Shown here: in pieces, positions 1 through 11,400 of the stretch
How positions within the stretch are numbered: the stretch's first letter is position 1
Layout of the letters: each line of letters begins with the position of its first letter
Origin: Zizania palustris
Taxonomy: Eukaryota > Streptophyta > Magnoliopsida > Poales > Poaceae
Reading direction: 5' to 3'
Assembly: GCA_019279435.1 (NCBI GenBank)
Contig: JAAALK010000284.1
Span: forward strand, 15,691,294-15,755,293
DNA: 64,000 nucleotides
Translations under genes and position numbers: made by a program
Notes under the pieces: model-generated
Seen by the model: the letters and a program-made list of their open reading frames with translations, nothing else
Told to the model about the DNA's origin: nothing
The model's database searches: none

Positions 1-1480
1 AATAGAAAATAAAGAAAGAAAAGGGTTTCCTGTTTATAAACGAGCGGATTTTTAAGGTTAAAAATTTAACACTTTCTTTAGGATTTTAAAAAGAGAAGAG
101 ATCTTTTGGAATATTTTGGGATTCAAAATACTTATAAATTTGAAGAAATTTTGTTATCAGCTAGATAATTTTATTTTTCTGATAAATATTTATAGCTTTT
201 TCGTACCTGATTCATATTCGATTTATTTTCATATCCGTATCTAAATCCAAATCAATAAAGAAATATGAAAGCAAATATGATATCACTAATATTTATTCAT
301 TTTCATCGCTACTTCTCCTTGTGAGTTGTGAGCTTATATGATGAAGTTAGATCAGGTTGTAAGTTAGAACATAGCAACAAATCTCATAGTGAGGCGGACT
401 TCAGTATTAAAAAAACTTATAATGGTCATTTTAGATCATTATCTTTTCTTGTAAGAATCAGAATATAGTTATCTATCCGAACAATCTAATTCACCGCATA
501 ATCACTTCTATTGTTGTAATACATTATTACACAACATGCTCAATGAGCCTCGAAGGATTCAAGACTTTAATCGTTGTGTTTAGATCTGGTTCAGGCCTCT
601 AAATGAAGTAATACCCTGCATCTGAAAGTATGTATATTTCAGTAAAATGGTATGTTTTGTCGTCTCTTCTTCAATAGTAAAGATAGAGTATTTATAGGTA
701 TAATTGTTAGAGGACAATATGTTATTACCCATGACTTATAACTTACTGTGTCAATAATACACAGTACAAATACATATAGGAGAGTATAGTAAAGTATACA
801 TCCATTAGAAAGGGATCTATCCCACGGTATTGAGTTTTGTGCTCGATCCAAAGCGGTTTTTGAGGCTTTCAACACAGTATCACTGAAAGCTTCGTTTCAA
901 AAGGTTTCGGAGGTCTTGGCTTTGAGGATCTTAACTTGGGAGAGTTTCGTAGGCTTCGAAAGGATGCAGATCAAAGCTTCTAGGGCTTCAAGAGGTCGTT
1001 CAGGTTCTTAATTAATCCCTGATAACTTCTTAAGTACGTTAGAAAATAATATAATTCCCCCATAACTTCTAAGAAGTATTAGAAATCAGAATCATTGGAA
1101 TTAGAATATTTTATCATGCGAAAATACTGCACATTTTTATGCGAAAATACTGCCAGATTGGTTGGCTGCCAATTTCGGCCTTGCTTCTAGACTTGTGAAA
1201 ATTACATAATTCGGTGACATTTATTGATTTATAAAAAAAACTCTATGCGCCGAGCCATAAAATTTACTCGTTATGTCCCACAAAAAATACTTTAAGATAA
1301 AGTTGATAAATGTGTTGTAAATTAAAATAAAAAAGTATATAGTACCGTGAATAATTATGTAAAAAATATTGAATGAATAAAATTCTTGAATTACGGACCG
1401 ATAATACCTAAAGATGTAGAAATACCTTTTCTCATAAAATCAACAAGCAGAATCAAAGTCTAGTTTATTATATTACGAAA
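1..1480. other. AT-rich intergenic stretch, no gene seen
   Basis: The sequence is AT-rich and has only short, unrelated open frames. The part around 850-1010 is richer in TTCG-type words and could be a decayed LTR fragment, but I find no terminal dinucleotides, primer site or target duplication to support that. No gene or RNA is called. Confidence 0.5.
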
Positions 1481-2055
1481 GCACTATTGAGCGAGCATTT
1501 AATTGCAGAATCCATCCAGCAGAGCATGATCGATGATCCGATCCCGACCAATGTACCCTGCTTCTCCTCTGATGATGGCCAGCCGGATCATCGTCATCAT
1601 CATCTCGCCCCAGAACTCGCTGCAAGTACAGGAGCCCATATCACTGGCCTGGCACGGCATGTGCTAAGCTCTCTCCAGCCTCCGTCACAGAAAAAGAAAA
1701 CCCATTATCCCCTCTGCAGATAAACATGGCCGAAATGTGGCAGTGCCAGTACTAGCAGTAGGCAGTAGCAGCCTCGCAGGCAACCCGGTGGGTCCCGCTC
1801 GAGTGGTGGGTGGTGACTGGTGAGTGGGCGGGGCCAGCGGCGGCAGCAGATGAGATCAGAAATTCAGAATCTGAGTTTGTCCTTTTCTCGGCTCGCTTCG
1901 TTTCGTTTCGTTTGGTTTCAATCGCGGCGGGGGTGGTGGGCCTCTGCGCCCGCGGGGCGCATCGTCGCGCGCGTATCTGCTTGGATCGGAGTCGTTAGCT
2001 GTCAAGCTGGTGGCCGGGCAGTGCAGTGCCGTGCAGGGTTAACGAGGTACTACTG
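1481..2055. other. GC-rich island in AT-rich surroundings
   Basis: Base composition changes sharply to GC-rich. There is a GGCGGGG-type stretch near 1827, a CGTTTCGTTTCGTTT run near 1897-1915 and several CpG-dense blocks. Grass promoters and first exons look like this, but the open frames (about 78-102 codons) resemble no family I know and no clear splice pair extends them. It may be a decayed gene 5' end or a captured fragment. No product is assigned. Confidence 0.35.
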
Positions 2056-2835
2056 GTTTTTGGCTAATGGTATGTCGTTAACTGTTCTATCTATCGTTAA
2101 ACTGAATTTGATATCAACGATAATTTAAGTGATTACTAGAGTAAATACTCTCTCCGCACCATAATATAATAATATAATTCCATGCTACTTCCAAAACGGT
2201 TTCAAGACAATCAGTCAATAGTCAGATTTCTTCGGGTGGACAATTTTTTGGGATCCGCAAGCTCCCGAGTTAAGTAGAGAAACGATCGACATCAACAATC
2301 AAATCATCATTAAATCTCCATAAACTAGCAGTTAATCAAAACAGTTAACTTCAGAATTATTGCTCGTAAATTGATCATTTCCTCCTTTAATTAGTTTTTA
2401 ATGGGGCTCATTACACCTAATTTGTAACCTTCGATTCCTATCATATAAAGGAATTGGAGGGAGTCTAAAAAAGATCCAAAATCTTTGAGATTGCATTGGA
2501 TTATTCCAAAATCATACACATACATGAGTAAGGTTATTATCCTCTTGGAAGCCCGAACCTATTTAAAAATATCTAAATTTATTGACATAACCATTGAATC
2601 ATAACACAACTTCCCATTAGCCTAACTAAATTCTTCTATGATCACCCCTGTAGTACATTATTGTTCATACACAATGACAATAACCTAGGATCAAATTTAG
2701 TATCTTATTGTTTAGATTCGTTGTATTATAAGATCAAATCTGATCTTACTTTGCAATATTATGGGATCAAGAGATTAGTTATTAGTAACTGATCTGCTAA
2801 TAGTTTGAGTTATCTTACCACTTCCCACAGCGGAT
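2056..2835. other. Intergenic DNA, no gene seen
   Basis: AT-rich, with no open frame of interest. A stretch around 2390-2640 (TATA-like CATATAAAGG near 2442, then text resembling an LTR leader) may be a decayed LTR, but its ends cannot be placed. Confidence 0.35.
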
Positions 2836-2839
2836 CTAG

Positions 2840-2857
2840 GACCACATCAATGTGGTC
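2840..2857. repeat. 8-bp stem hairpin
   Basis: GACCACAT is followed after two bases by ATGTGGTC, a perfect inverted repeat. About 80 bases downstream is the palindrome CGAGCCGGCTCG. Such compact palindromes are frequent near ends of small DNA transposons, but no matching terminal repeat pair was found. Confidence 0.5.
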
Positions 2858-3079
2858 GCCCTATATCACTTTTTGTTCCGGCTGCTTAGGAGGAGGAGGT
2901 ACTCTCTAGTGGTAAGGCTGGCAACGAGCCAAACCGAGCCGGCTCGAGGCTCAATTTAGGTGAGCCTATCTTTAGTGAGCCGAGCTTGGAGAACAGTGCT
3001 AAAGGGCGACGGAGGTTGGTGACAGGTGCCAACGGCGACAGTTGGCGTCATGGCGTAGATATGGAGGGCAGGAGTGCGG

Positions 3080-3184
3080 TGGCCCTACCCTACAATCTAT
3101 CGCCCTTCGGTTTTCATGGGGTCTCATGGCCTCAAATGCTACTTCGAGGCAGAGCAGTGCTAGCCCTATGGTAGGGTAGGGCCA
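3080..3184. repeat. 14-bp inverted repeat pair (fold-back)
   Basis: TGGCCCTACCCTAC at 3080-3093 is repeated exactly in reverse complement at 3171-3184, with 77 bases between. The flanking DNA from about 2910 to 3230 is GC-rich and unlike its neighbours. It may be a small fold-back element; there is no coding capacity. Confidence 0.5.
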
Positions 3185-3450
3185 GCAGTGCAGCCACCCT
3201 GAGTCCCTACTGTTCAATGGCCTCATATTTAGGATAAGTTAGTTTATCTCATGTAGTCAATTAATAATTAATAATCAAAAGACTTTACTTCTCGATTACT
3301 ATATTTTGTAAAACATATGTTTAAAGTTCTTGTTCTTACCTTTAATGTTTTTGTGTATCTGCGTATGGTTTATTGTCCACTAAATAATTACGTGGATTAT
3401 TACGAGCAATACCATATTTTTAATATAGTTTACTTTTTTCTTCCCAAAAC

Positions 3451-3880
3451 ACACATATGTATGTTTTTTATGAACAAACTTATGATTAGTTGGCATTGAC
3501 ACAAATAGGTCTATTTTTTGGGTGCATTTTAATTATGCATAGATAAGATTGTGTGTGTATATATGTATGTATATATGTTTATGTGTGTGTGAAAGTATTA
3601 TATCATTGCTATATTAGTGTAAGAGCCTTTAAATTTTGGTTTAAAATATTTTGATTTGTTCTGGGCCCTTAAAATATGTATGTTTTTATACACATATATG
3701 TATGTTTGCTATGAACAAACTTATGATTAGTTGACATTGACATAAGTAGATCTATTTTGGATGTATTTTAATCATGCATAGATAAGATTTTATGTATGTA
3801 TATGTATATACATATACATATATGTATAAATATTATATCATTGTTATATTAGTATAAGAGTCTCTAAATTTTTGTTTGCT
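3451..3880. repeat. Tandem duplication, period about 241 bp
   Basis: A block starting with CACATATGTATG, running through GAACAAACTTATGATTAG, and ending in a TATATGTATGTA microsatellite plus ATATTATATCATTG, occurs twice. The shared TATGATTAG lies at 3481 and 3722. The copies differ by many substitutions and by the length of the TG/TA microsatellite, so this is an old local duplication in non-coding DNA. Confidence 0.8.
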
Positions 3881-4960
3881 CTGCACCCTAAAATAAAAAA
3901 ATAACAGGAAAGGCCTTGACGGGAGTCAGTTTTTTCAAAAACAAAAAAAAATGCTCTGCATCGATCAGCCATGAGTTTTGATGGGTGCCCCAATGGCATC
4001 ATAGGATGTTTATAATGAATCTTTCTTTGCCACACGGTAACGTGGCGATCGACGGCGGAAGTCCGTAGCTTTTCCTCGTCTCGTGGACGTAGGCGCCAGG
4101 TAGCATCAAGTACACCAATCAATCGACCACGACGGTACGCCGAACCGAAAGAATCGTCGCCACGGACCTCCTGGTCCCGGTTACCTGCTCAGTACCAGTA
4201 ATTGATCCGTGCGAAACATGTGCCCCCGTCATGCATTCCCGCGGACATGGACGCAACCAATACTGTGGGGTTGATTGGGTGCGAAAGCGATCGGGCACTA
4301 GATCGTAGTACACGCGTACGTACGTACGCGTTGTGCATTGGAGGGCCGGCGCTGTTCGGCGGTCGCATCGGCGGGCGTACGTTGTCGTTGCGTCCCCGCC
4401 GTGATCAGTCGGGTGGTCGGAACAATGGAGGGGTTCTCGGTTAGATCTTGGATGCATCGATTTCTGCTGGGTTGACATAGTACAGATAGCCAGGGCGAAA
4501 TTCACGTGTAGGTACAAGAATTTACATGAGTATCCTAAAATTGATGATTATATTCTCCTACATAGGTCCTCTCTAGAAATAGTTACACATAAATAATTTC
4601 TTCCTAATCTAATCGTTGTCCACCGAAGCAGATAGGGTCTAGCGAAGGCTCGCAAATTTAAAGACTAGTTAAGTCAATTTAATGTGCTACACAATGGTAG
4701 TTTATATACGGGTTGTTGGAGAGTGTTTTTTATTACTAAATCCTATATTTCACTACAGAGAATTGAAATGGTGGACGTACAGATTGTCAAACGGGAATGG
4801 GATGATTTCGTCAAGCTTGGGACGCGTGCAGTCTGTTCTGTGCGGCTGTCTGGTCTGGCAGCCCGTAGCCAAACTAACCTGGTCGATATTTTGCGGGCGT
4901 TGGCCCAACGCCCCAACCTGACTCCAACAAAAGCCCAAGGTTAGGGAGGAAAGAAGAGTC
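3881..4960. other. Intergenic DNA downstream of the R3H gene
   Basis: There is no convincing gene. The interval 4000-4450 is moderately GC-rich and has a few overlapping open frames on both strands without family resemblance. A perfect 20-bp palindrome with ACGT cores lies at 4312-4331. Confidence 0.4.
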
Positions 4961-5433
4961 GACACACTTCCCTTTACAGGCTTACAGCGAGTTATACATG
5001 TGAGTTTTGGATGACCTGGCACGGAATGTCTAAATATGCAGTGATTTTTGTCACAGGACGCATCTCCTGATCTCCTCTTAAAAGCATCCTGAACGATTAC
5101 TCTTTTCTTCTAAAGAAATAAGCAAATCTGGAAACAGTATATTGAGACTAAGGATTTTCTCGCTCTGGCAAATGTTCACAAGCCAGGGAGCTAACGGTTG
5201 CCGGTCCACTGCCGCTTCAGGAAGGTGAATCGGTGTAAAGTTAGTGAGAGAAACATTGCACGCAGGGCAGTACCACCGTTTGTAAATCAGTGCACAATAA
5301 CGTCTCATCGAAATAGTTCTTATACAGATATGTTTTGACGCTACAAGAAAGTTCGACAAATGGAGAAGCTCGACTCCAGATAGACTCCACATATGACAAT
5401 ACAAACTTCGAACATTCCAGCAAGTAGGATCTC

Positions 5434-8400
5434 TTAGCCATGGTTGAAGGACTGGTACACCGGAACCTGCTAAAGGAAAATCACATCCTGCTTAATAACT
5501 TCAGAAAGTAGTAATATTAACGCCTATAAGATGACAACATAGATGAACAGAAACCAAACAGTTTACGTCAAAATAAAGGAACCAATTAAAGAGGCTGTGC
5601 ATGATAAATGAGCCTAGATTGATGGCAGGGGCAAATTTCAAATCCTATTGACATAAGAACCACAGTAAAATCAGCCTGTGAACAGTTCATTGAAGATAAG
5701 GAGTAAGAACTGTCACAAAACTCCTCATTCTGCTTGGATGGTACAAACCATGTATGCCACTAGCCAGCCAGATGAAGGACTGAAGCAGAAATGACATCAT
5801 GTGCTGATTCCTAACCTTTTGTAGTGCTAAAAGATATTGCCAGCTAGTCACTGAACTGTAACCTACCAAAATTGCACTACTCTTGCAAGATTTAAAAATA
5901 TTACAATAAAAATATTTCAAGCTCCAATGTCATCTAGTTAGACTAGATGCACTAAACGCTATAGTCTGGACACAGTTTCCAAGTAAGTATTGACTTAATG
6001 AAATGAAAGGCCAAAACCCAGTGAAGTCACCTGAGAAATCATATGACCAACATTGTCATAGCAATGAGGATATATCATAGCTGGGGTTGTCCACTGTGGG
6101 TACATAACAGTTCCAGAAGAGGAGCCCATAGATAAATCGGGTTGACCAAAGTACACAGAAGGTTGGTTTCTTGACATATTAGCAGATTGTATAAAACCAA
6201 CACTGTACTGCATAAACTGCGGAACAACAAAATTGAAGCCACCTGGATTCACATTGAAGTCATGCACTGGGCTCCTAACATATCTGCAAAAGTTTGTGTT
6301 AATTCCTAATAATGTCATCATTAAAATCCAGTAGTTGCAACAGAATTTGACCAATATATGTGCTAACCTTTTGTAGTTACGATCATAGTCAGGGTCACTA
6401 CGATCTTTTTCGGTATCCTTAAAAACAGCAACCTTGGAACGACTGTTCGCTATGAACTTGTTCTCATCAATAGGAGGAGGCTCAACATTCACTGGTTCAT
6501 CTCTTGCAATGGACAAAGCTCCCAAATCACTTGTGCCTTCAATATAAGAGAGGGAACCATTGAAAATGCGTGCCCGTGCTTTATTGTATTCTTCTGTCCT
6601 CTCTTCAACAGTTTTCAATGAACCATTCTTGGCACCAGCATCGCCTGCATCATTTAGGAAAGCTTTGGGCCTTTGACAAATGACAAACTTAAGCTTCTCA
6701 GCAGCTTCATGGTCATTTCTTGCTTGTTTGCTGGGAACCTCCGACAAAGCAATGACTGGAAATTTGCTTTCAGGTGTTTTCCTTGCAACTATCCTGCTAA
6801 TAGAAGCATCTACTAAGCTATCTGCTACTGTAGTCTCTAAACCATAATGTTGCGCAACACGATGAGCAGCACAGCGAAGGTAAGAAGTTGGAAAATGCTG
6901 GAATTCAAATTCATGCAGTTGAGGATTCTGCATAAACTTTTGTATATCCATTTCCATACGCAAAACTGTAGTTCAATAGAACAGAAATGATGACAGTGAG
7001 TTATCTAACCAGAAAGAAAATCAAATAAAACGAAGTATAGAAGAACTGAATCAAAAAAAAGACAAGCTTAGTTCAGGTACAAACTTCACAGTTCAAATTG
7101 TACTATGGTCTATGGTGCAAATATACACACTGCTACCATGGACAAAGGCTGGATGCCTAAGCACTTGCCTGCCGCATAGCCAGGCAAAACGCCTCATGCT
7201 GCTTCTGATAAGAGTGCCTTCAGCATGGTTGTCACGGCATCGCCTAGGCGACGCCTAGGCGCCGACTAGGCGTCCAGGCGGTCACCGCCGAACGCCATGA
7301 ACATTCGCCTCGCCTGGTGGAGTTAGGCGCCCGCCTGGACGTTCTAGGCGTCGCCCATGGTGACTAGGCGGTCGTCAGGCGTGTCTGGCCGAGCGACTAG
7401 GCCAAGATGTAGTGTCTAAGGCGTCGCCCTAACCCCAGATTCGACTTTTTTGGTTTTTCCCCTTCACCTTGTGAGTTGCGCCACCACCTCTGCCCCTTGT
7501 GCCGCTGGCCACCGCCTCTGCCCCTCCCCGTGCGCCGTCGGCCGCCTCTGCTTCCCTTCCCCTTGCGCCGCCGCCTCTGCTTCCCCTCCCCGTGCGCCGC
7601 GCCGCCACCTCTGCTTCCCCTCCCCTTGCGCCACCGCCTCTGCTTCCCTCTCTGCCTCTCTCATCCTCTCCCCCTCCCCTGCTCCCTCGCCGCAGCAGGC
7701 AGCAGAAGAAGAGAGGCAACAGCAGGCAGCAGCACTGCAGCAGCACAGCAGCAACAGCATGCACTCACAGGCAGCAGCCGCACAGCACAACCCACAGCAG
7801 CACAATGGCAGATGCAGGTGAAGGTAGTGGTGCCCTGTAGGGGGAGGTTGCTTATGATCCATCAAAGGATCCGAAGCGAAAGGCCAAGTCGAAGGATCCT
7901 GGGTGGAAATATGGATTTTGGCTGGACTTTACAAACAAAGATTTGGTGCAATGTACTTTATGTGGGAAGCAAATGCATTCGGGCATCAAAAGGTTGAAGC
8001 AACACCTTGCCGCTGGTTTTGGTGATGTGCAAACATGTAGCAAAACAACCACGGCAATAATGAGAGAGATGCAAGAGTACATGAAGAAGACTACAAGATC
8101 AACCAAGATAATTTTACATGATGATGAGGAAGATGATGTTCAGGAGGTTGAGGTCAATCAACAAGCATCATCAAAGGCGTCTGCCGCGTCTTCTAGTATC
8201 CCAAGTTCAGGGATAGCGGCAAAAAGGAAGGCGGCTACTCTTAGTTTCACACCGGTGGCTAAGGTGACAAAGTCAGTTGCTTCAATAATAAAGAAGACTC
8301 CAGAAGAGGTGGTTGAGGAAAGGCATTCGAAGCAACCTGCCCAAACATCCATAGAGCAATGCAATAGAACCAAGGAAGAAAAAGAGAGGGTGGATAGGCA

Positions 8401-11400
8401 CGTTGCAAACTTCTTTTATCAATGTGGCATACCATTCAATGCTGCTAATTCAAGGAGCTATGAGATTATGGAGTCCATTGGACAATATGGCCATGGGTAC
8501 AAGCCTCCTAGTTACCATGAGCTAAGGGTGCCATTACTTGCCAAGGCAAAAAAGAGGTTTTAGCGATAAGAGAGGGGCTAGAGGTTGCATGGAAAAAATA
8601 TGGTTGCACAATCATGTCTGATGGATGGACTGATAAGAGGAGACACTTGATAAATTTCCTTGTCAATTGTCATGAAGGGACCTTCTTCTTAGAGTCTGTA
8701 GATGGATCCTCCCAAGTGGCAACTGGACAAGTCCTGGCAGATATGCTTGAGAAGAGGATTCTTGATGTGGGTGTGGACAATGTAGTTCAAACAGTCACTG
8801 ACAATGGGGCCAACTTCAAGCTTGTTGGTGCAATTATTAGGAACAAGTATCCTAAAATCTTTTGGACACCTTGTGCTGCACATTGTTTAGACCTTATGTT
8901 AGAGGACATTGCAAACATAAAGGACTTCAAGAAGGGCATCAACAATGCCAAGCGATTGACTACCTTCATCTATAGGCATGGGAGACTTCTCGATGCAATG
9001 AGAGAGCATACAGGAGGAAGAGATTTGGTTAAACCCGCAGCCACTCGGTTTGCCACTGCTTTTCTCACTTTGCAAAGTTTATTGAAGCATAAGGATGCTT
9101 TGAGGAAACTCTTTCTTAGTGATGATTGGACTAGGTCCAAATTGGCTTTCACGAAGGCTGGGAAGAAAGCTACTGATATTGTGATTTCCACTCAGTTCTG
9201 GAACACCGTAATGGATTGCATTAGAGCATCCCAGCCTTTGCTTATTGCTTTGAGGATTGCTGATGGGGATGAGAAGCCTGCCATGCCAGAGATTGCTGTA
9301 GCTATGTATCTAGCAAGAAAAAAAGATAAGCACCGCTTTTGAAAGCAAGCCTAGGGTTCTAAAGAAGGTACTGAACATCATAGATAGAAGGTGGGTGAAT
9401 CAAATAGAGCAAAAACTTCGTGGGGCTGCACTATTTTTGAATCCAAATAAATTTTTTGGCATCTCCAAAGAAGATGACAATGAGGCTTCTAGACTCCGAG
9501 TTGCCTTCAATGATGTCCTTGAGACTCTGATGTTTGATGATGATGTTTTGCTTGTACAAATAAGTAATCAAGCAGATGACTATGAGAACACAAGGGGATC
9601 TTTGCAAAGCCATTGGCAGTGAAGCAACAAAAAACCAAAAACCCTCATAAGACCTACAATCCTATACTATTCTTAGTTTCTTACTATATTCTGTGTTTCA
9701 ATGTGTGAAACTGTGAATTGAAATGTTCTAGTCCTAACATATTTGTACAACTATTGTAGTTGATTGGTGGGGTGCTTTTGGTGGACTAAGTAGAGATCTA
9801 CAAACTTTTGCAAGACGCATCATTGGTCTTTGTTGTTCAGCTTCTGGTTGTGAGCGCAATTGGAGCATATTTGAATTTGTAAGCGACTACAAATCATGTC
9901 TACTTGAGTACTTGTCTTTCATTCATAGATTTCTATATTAGTAACTACTAATTACTTTGTAGATCCATACAAAGAAAAGGAATCGCTTGGAGCACAAAAG
10001 ACGGAATGACTTGGTTTATGTTCAATACAACATGAAGATTGCGGAAAGGTTTAGAAAGATGCGGGTTGAAGGAACAAATTTCAACCCATTGATCTTAGAA
10101 GAGTTCCAATGGGACAATGAATGGGTTCACTTGATGGGAAATGATGAAGTCCATCCTGGAGATGATCTCTTTTGGTCTCATGTTGATGAAGCCATTGGTG
10201 CAAGTGAATCACTTCGGGCACCTAGGATAACTAGGACATATGCTCGTACTCGTCGAAGTGTTACAGCTTCTACCTCAATTATTGAAGAAGAAGAGCAAGT
10301 ATCTGGAGGAGAGGAAGATGATGAAGATCACTATGTGGCCGATGACCTTGATATTGAAGATGATTATGGCCAACCACCATCTAGTCCTCAAGATTGTGCT
10401 CCACAGAATGCCAATGAGAGTGGCCACGACGATATAGAGTTTGATGTTGATTAGAACCATTAGGCGCGGGCAATGTTTGGTTTCATTGCAGGGTTCTGAA
10501 GCTGCATGGTTTATCTATCTTTTGCTTGTTTGACTTTGAAGTTTGAACCTTTACTTTGTTTGCTTGCTATGGACTTATGTTTATTTTGCATGTGTGCTAT
10601 GAAGTACGAACTATGAAGTATGAACTTTGAAATTGAATCTTGTATGCTATGGACTTATCAGTTATTACTTATCACTCAGTTATCACTATGTTTACTGCTG
10701 CTATGGACATGTTTGCTGAGTGCTGACCTCTATTTGCTGATTGTGATTGGTCGCCTAAGCGACACCTAGGCGCCTAGGTGTCCAGTCGGCCCCCTAGCAA
10801 CTGGTTTCGCCGGGGCGCCATGACAACCATGGCCTTCAGTGATGTACAAGTCTCTGTGCTCAAGGCAGAGGCATTACCTCAGTGTCAAACTTGGATTATG
10901 ACAGATTCTGAGAAGAAATAAGTAGCAAAGGGCAAAAGGTGCTAGGCATAAATACAAATTATAAGGGAAGTGTCAGGGATATGACCCCCAGGTACCCCAA
11001 GATGAGCTTTGGTGGATCGGAGCGAAAGTGAGCCCAACCTGCATGGCAGTCCAATGCGGCCCAAGGAGTCTGACACTGACAAGGAAGCTTAGCACCAATA
11101 TAGCAGTCGGATATAGATTTGGTATTAGAGATAAAATATATACATATATCCTTGTAAATAGGGATAAACAAGAGTTCAGATGTAATCCCTAGATACTAGG
11201 AAACTGACGCAATTAAGATGCCTTATTTGTAACCTCATACCCTACATTATATAAAGGGGGCGAGGGACCCCCTCCAAAAGCATCAAGCTTTAGATCTACT
11301 CCTTGATACATTCATGTTTATCTAGCTTAGTACAGTCATTTGAATAGTGCAAAGTGGAAACATCGTAGGCCTGAGAATGAAGAGCAGAAGCGCATGGACA

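Larger units (their letters stand above)
7224..10831 (+). mobile_element. hAT-superfamily DNA transposon inside R3H intron 1
   Basis: A complete element of 3608 bp. The terminal inverted repeats are CATGGTTGTCACGGC on the left and, in reverse complement, CATGGTTGTCATGGC on the right (14 of 15 match). It is flanked by an exact 8-bp target duplication GCCTTCAG (7216-7223 and 10832-10839), the size typical of hAT. The uninterrupted target occurs at 24116-24123. Inside are GC-rich subterminal repeats, a minisatellite-like leader and a broken transposase with BED finger, DUF659-type core and hAT dimerisation domain. It lies in the opposite orientation to the host gene. The ends look competent for movement, but the transposase is not. 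Confidence 0.93.
7066..11018 (-). repeat. Intron segment also present at 23967-24306
   Basis: After removal of the hAT element and one target duplication, 7066-7223 plus 10840-11018 matches 23967-24306 nearly base for base, in the same orientation on the plus strand. The match starts at GCTTAGTTCAGG and stops at CTTTGGTGGATC. It spans intron DNA and the first roughly 48 bases of the LTR at 10971. Confidence 0.9.

Noticed and set aside
1487..2128. Possible small genes in the GC-rich island
   Set aside because: Frames of 62-102 codons overlap each other, resemble no known family, and lack a supporting exon structure.
5687..5920. Extra R3H exon in intron 3
   Set aside because: The open frame has no fitting splice sites; the last exon at 5466-5434 joins exon 3 directly in frame.
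7450..7997. Overlapping open frames of 110-170 codons on both strands
   Set aside because: They follow from the 30-bp minisatellite and CAG-rich leader of the hAT element; the transposase frame begins at 7805.
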